From Fragilaria crotonensis (Eukaryota; Bacillariophyta; Fragilariophyceae; Fragilariales; Fragilariaceae): 47,132 nucleotides of DNA. Below are positions 45,011-47,132 of the stretch, piece after piece; positions within the stretch are counted from its first letter, which is position 1; each line of letters starts with the position of its first letter. The notes beneath the pieces are model-generated. The model searched no databases. It was not told the origin of the DNA and saw only the letters and a list, made by a program, of their open reading frames with translations. The translations under genes and the position numbers were made by a program. The stretch lies in contig JAKSYS010000505.1 of assembly GCA_022925895.1 (NCBI GenBank), positions 1-47,132 on the forward strand, given 5' to 3'.

Positions 45011-47132
45011 TTAGATGCCTACTGGTAAGTTACTTTATTGAAGCAAAACGCTCATGATTCGAAACACATCATCGTGGAACCTGAACGTTTTCACCCTTTG
45101 CCTCAATGGAAGCGAAAATCTCTGGGCTCGGAAAAACGAACTCGTCCAGCACTCTCCGTTCCAAACGTTAAGATTGCTCCTGACGACGAATTTCAGTACG
45201 AAATACTGGATACTGAATTTTATTCTACTGCAATGATTAGCCCGTACAACAATGCACACCACTCCGGTAAACAGTACAGCCTACATGTTGCGTTTTTACC
45301 ACTGTCGTACAGGAATTGCATCTAACTCCGAAAAAGCAATCATTGGTTTCATGTCATCGTTTTAGATAATGATCATTTACTCACACATGCATTGCTTGGC
45401 ACTTAGCCTCTCCCTTCAGTGTATACCTGTGTTTTTGGGTGTTTGCTACTCACCACGCAGGAGCCTTACGCATTCATGGATTATTCATTTTCATATTAAC
45501 TCACAATTGGTCATCTGTACATCCAACAGACCTTGAAATCCTATTAGTTGCAGTCAAAGGGTTGTCAAACACCGTCATTCAGAATAGCTTTGTACTTAAT
45601 TTGGTGGGTAAAGGAGGGTGGTCGCTTGCCTTGTCACCGAATCAAAGCCTTTCCTTGATGATCACTAGATAGGTCTGCCCAATTCCTTGGCCCATGTATG
45701 ATGCCACCATCAATACCATGGGTAATCGTGATCAGGACTGTTGGCTTTGGCATAGCAAGATGCAACCCTGCTGTGGACAGGTTCTGTGAATTAAAGAGGT
45801 ATGAAATTTGTGCCAAGTGCATTTCTGATGGCATGTGAGTTATACTTGCAACAAGTTGTGCGTTTTCTGGCTAATCATGGATGACAATGTACAGTGCATA
45901 AGCTAATAATGTCGCCCAGTTGATGTGTGCTGGTGCAAGTCAATTGACTTCATACAATTGGTTGCTAATTGTCAATTGGTCTTTGCTCACTCACCAATGC
46001 TCTTCTTGCAACCACCAAATGCATTACCGGCCTTGTTATTGTCATTGGTGTTGAATCCTTGTTGTCAAAACACGCATTCTGGAGTGAACTGATAGTGCCG
46101 TGGTAAATTGCATGCTGGGTGATGTTCTGGAAATTCTCTCTCCTGTCTCATTGCAGTCTTACAGATCTTGCTAGCTCCACTCTCTTCATCAGGAAACTTC
46201 TGCCACTCCTCCGGTGAGAAGAATTGTGTCGCTCCACTGCTGCTTCAGCAATGGTGGCTGATGATGTCCAGTGTTCTCGTTGTAAAGAAATCATGAGGCT
46301 CAACATGAACAAATGCAATAAGATCAATGCTTGCATCATCACTCCCTACTCGTGTTTGTATTTATGTATGCCTGCATGTAGAGAAACTGGGGATCCATGA
46401 AGGCTTCAAACTGTCACTTGGTGAGAGTTAAGTGCCAACATCCCATTAGCGCTTGTTCCAAGATTCATTCCGCTTCATCTTCAGAAGCACATTCAGGACT
46501 TCTTGTCAAGCCCCTCTGAGCAAACGGTCATCGATACCATTGATGGAGATCAAAACCTCTGATGTAAAGGGAACAATGAGATATCTCCATGATCAACTGA
46601 CATGCTCCTGGTTGCTGTTCCTCCCACCAACTAGCACTTCAGAATCATGATTTGATTGTTTTCAACATCTTTGTTGTTGTTTTTATCACGTACTAGGTAG
46701 TTCCTTCATCAAACATGGTATCAATCATGTTGTTCTTGTTGACCTCATTTTCTTGCTGCTCTTTATAATCCATGATGATATTGCTGCGTGCTCTTGTGAC
46801 AAGTTACTAACTGTGAGAAGAATTGGAATGAAATGAGAGTGCAACTCATGAAAGGGCGCTTCATGTTGTGTTTATTTGCCAAAAATTGTCTCAACAACCA
46901 CACCATGATATTGGAATAACACACCAACCCATCAATCAATGTCAAAACTGGATTAAATAAGCCTAAAGTGAAGAGCAATCCTTGGTACGCAGCAACTAAG
47001 CCAGGAAGGTAATCTCATTGTTGTCATCAAAAGATGATCTTCATGTTTTAGTCCATAAACCCGTGATTTTAAGCTTACTACAATGTATTTGCCCTACAAA
47101 TTTTCTGCACCTCAGATTGTTAGAGGACAAAA
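45011..47132. other. AT-rich stretch with no convincing gene
   Basis: A plus frame at 45038-45325 (HIIVEPERFHPLPQWKRKSLG) has a coding-like mix of residues but no family and no strong start. Further right only short overlapping frames occur. Style and composition resemble 1-1400. No LTR, TIR or RNA gene seen. Confidence 0.4.

Overview
The window looks like nuclear DNA of a diatom, probably a raphid pennate. Supporting signs: short GT-AG introns of about 42 to 200 nt; plastid-type proteins whose signal peptides run into an ASAFAP-like motif (SQD2, protoporphyrinogen oxidase, glucose-6-phosphate isomerase); a membrane-anchored LRR protein and a protein kinase of types that are strongly expanded in such genomes; a diatom-type Ty1/copia element. 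The species cannot be fixed from the sequence alone.

Left part (1-4227): non-coding DNA, a decayed copy of the kinase gene found intact at 23785, and a broken LRR membrane protein gene on the minus strand.

Middle part (4228-23629): a nested pair of transposons. The outer one is a Ty1/copia element with two apparently identical 314-bp LTRs, a 5-bp target duplication (CAGGT), gag-protease on the left and integrase-RT-RNase H on the right. Its pol gene is split between protease and integrase by a 12.2-kb DNA transposon (7375-19596) with 13-bp perfect terminal inverted repeats. The inner element carries four gene units: a spliced accessory gene (minus), a small NLS-tailed ORF (plus), a long gene joining a GNAT acetyltransferase-like domain, a Ulp1-like SUMO peptidase domain, a SUMO-interaction motif and a second cysteine-peptidase-like domain (plus), and a zinc-finger transposase (minus) lying tail to tail with it. 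This element is the most interesting object in the window.

Right part (23785-45010): host genes. In order: protein kinase (+), GT8-like glycosyltransferase (-), SEC11 signal peptidase subunit (+), an unknown protein (-), Dus1-like tRNA dihydrouridine synthase with a C-terminal CCCH finger (-), atypical SDR (+), SQD2 sulfolipid synthase (-), protoporphyrinogen oxidase (-), plastid-type glucose-6-phosphate isomerase (+), and a helical-repeat protein related to the ATPase/TPR part of large sensor kinases (-). The ends (1-1400 and 45011-47132) hold no convincing gene. Intergenic DNA is crowded with GTAC-centred palindromes and short tandem repeats.

Caution: many genes, including conserved metabolic ones, show single-base indels, often in short homopolymers and often in compensating pairs, while the amino-acid sequence on both sides stays conserved. 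I read most of these as uncorrected sequencing errors, so frameshifts alone should not be taken as proof of pseudogenes here.
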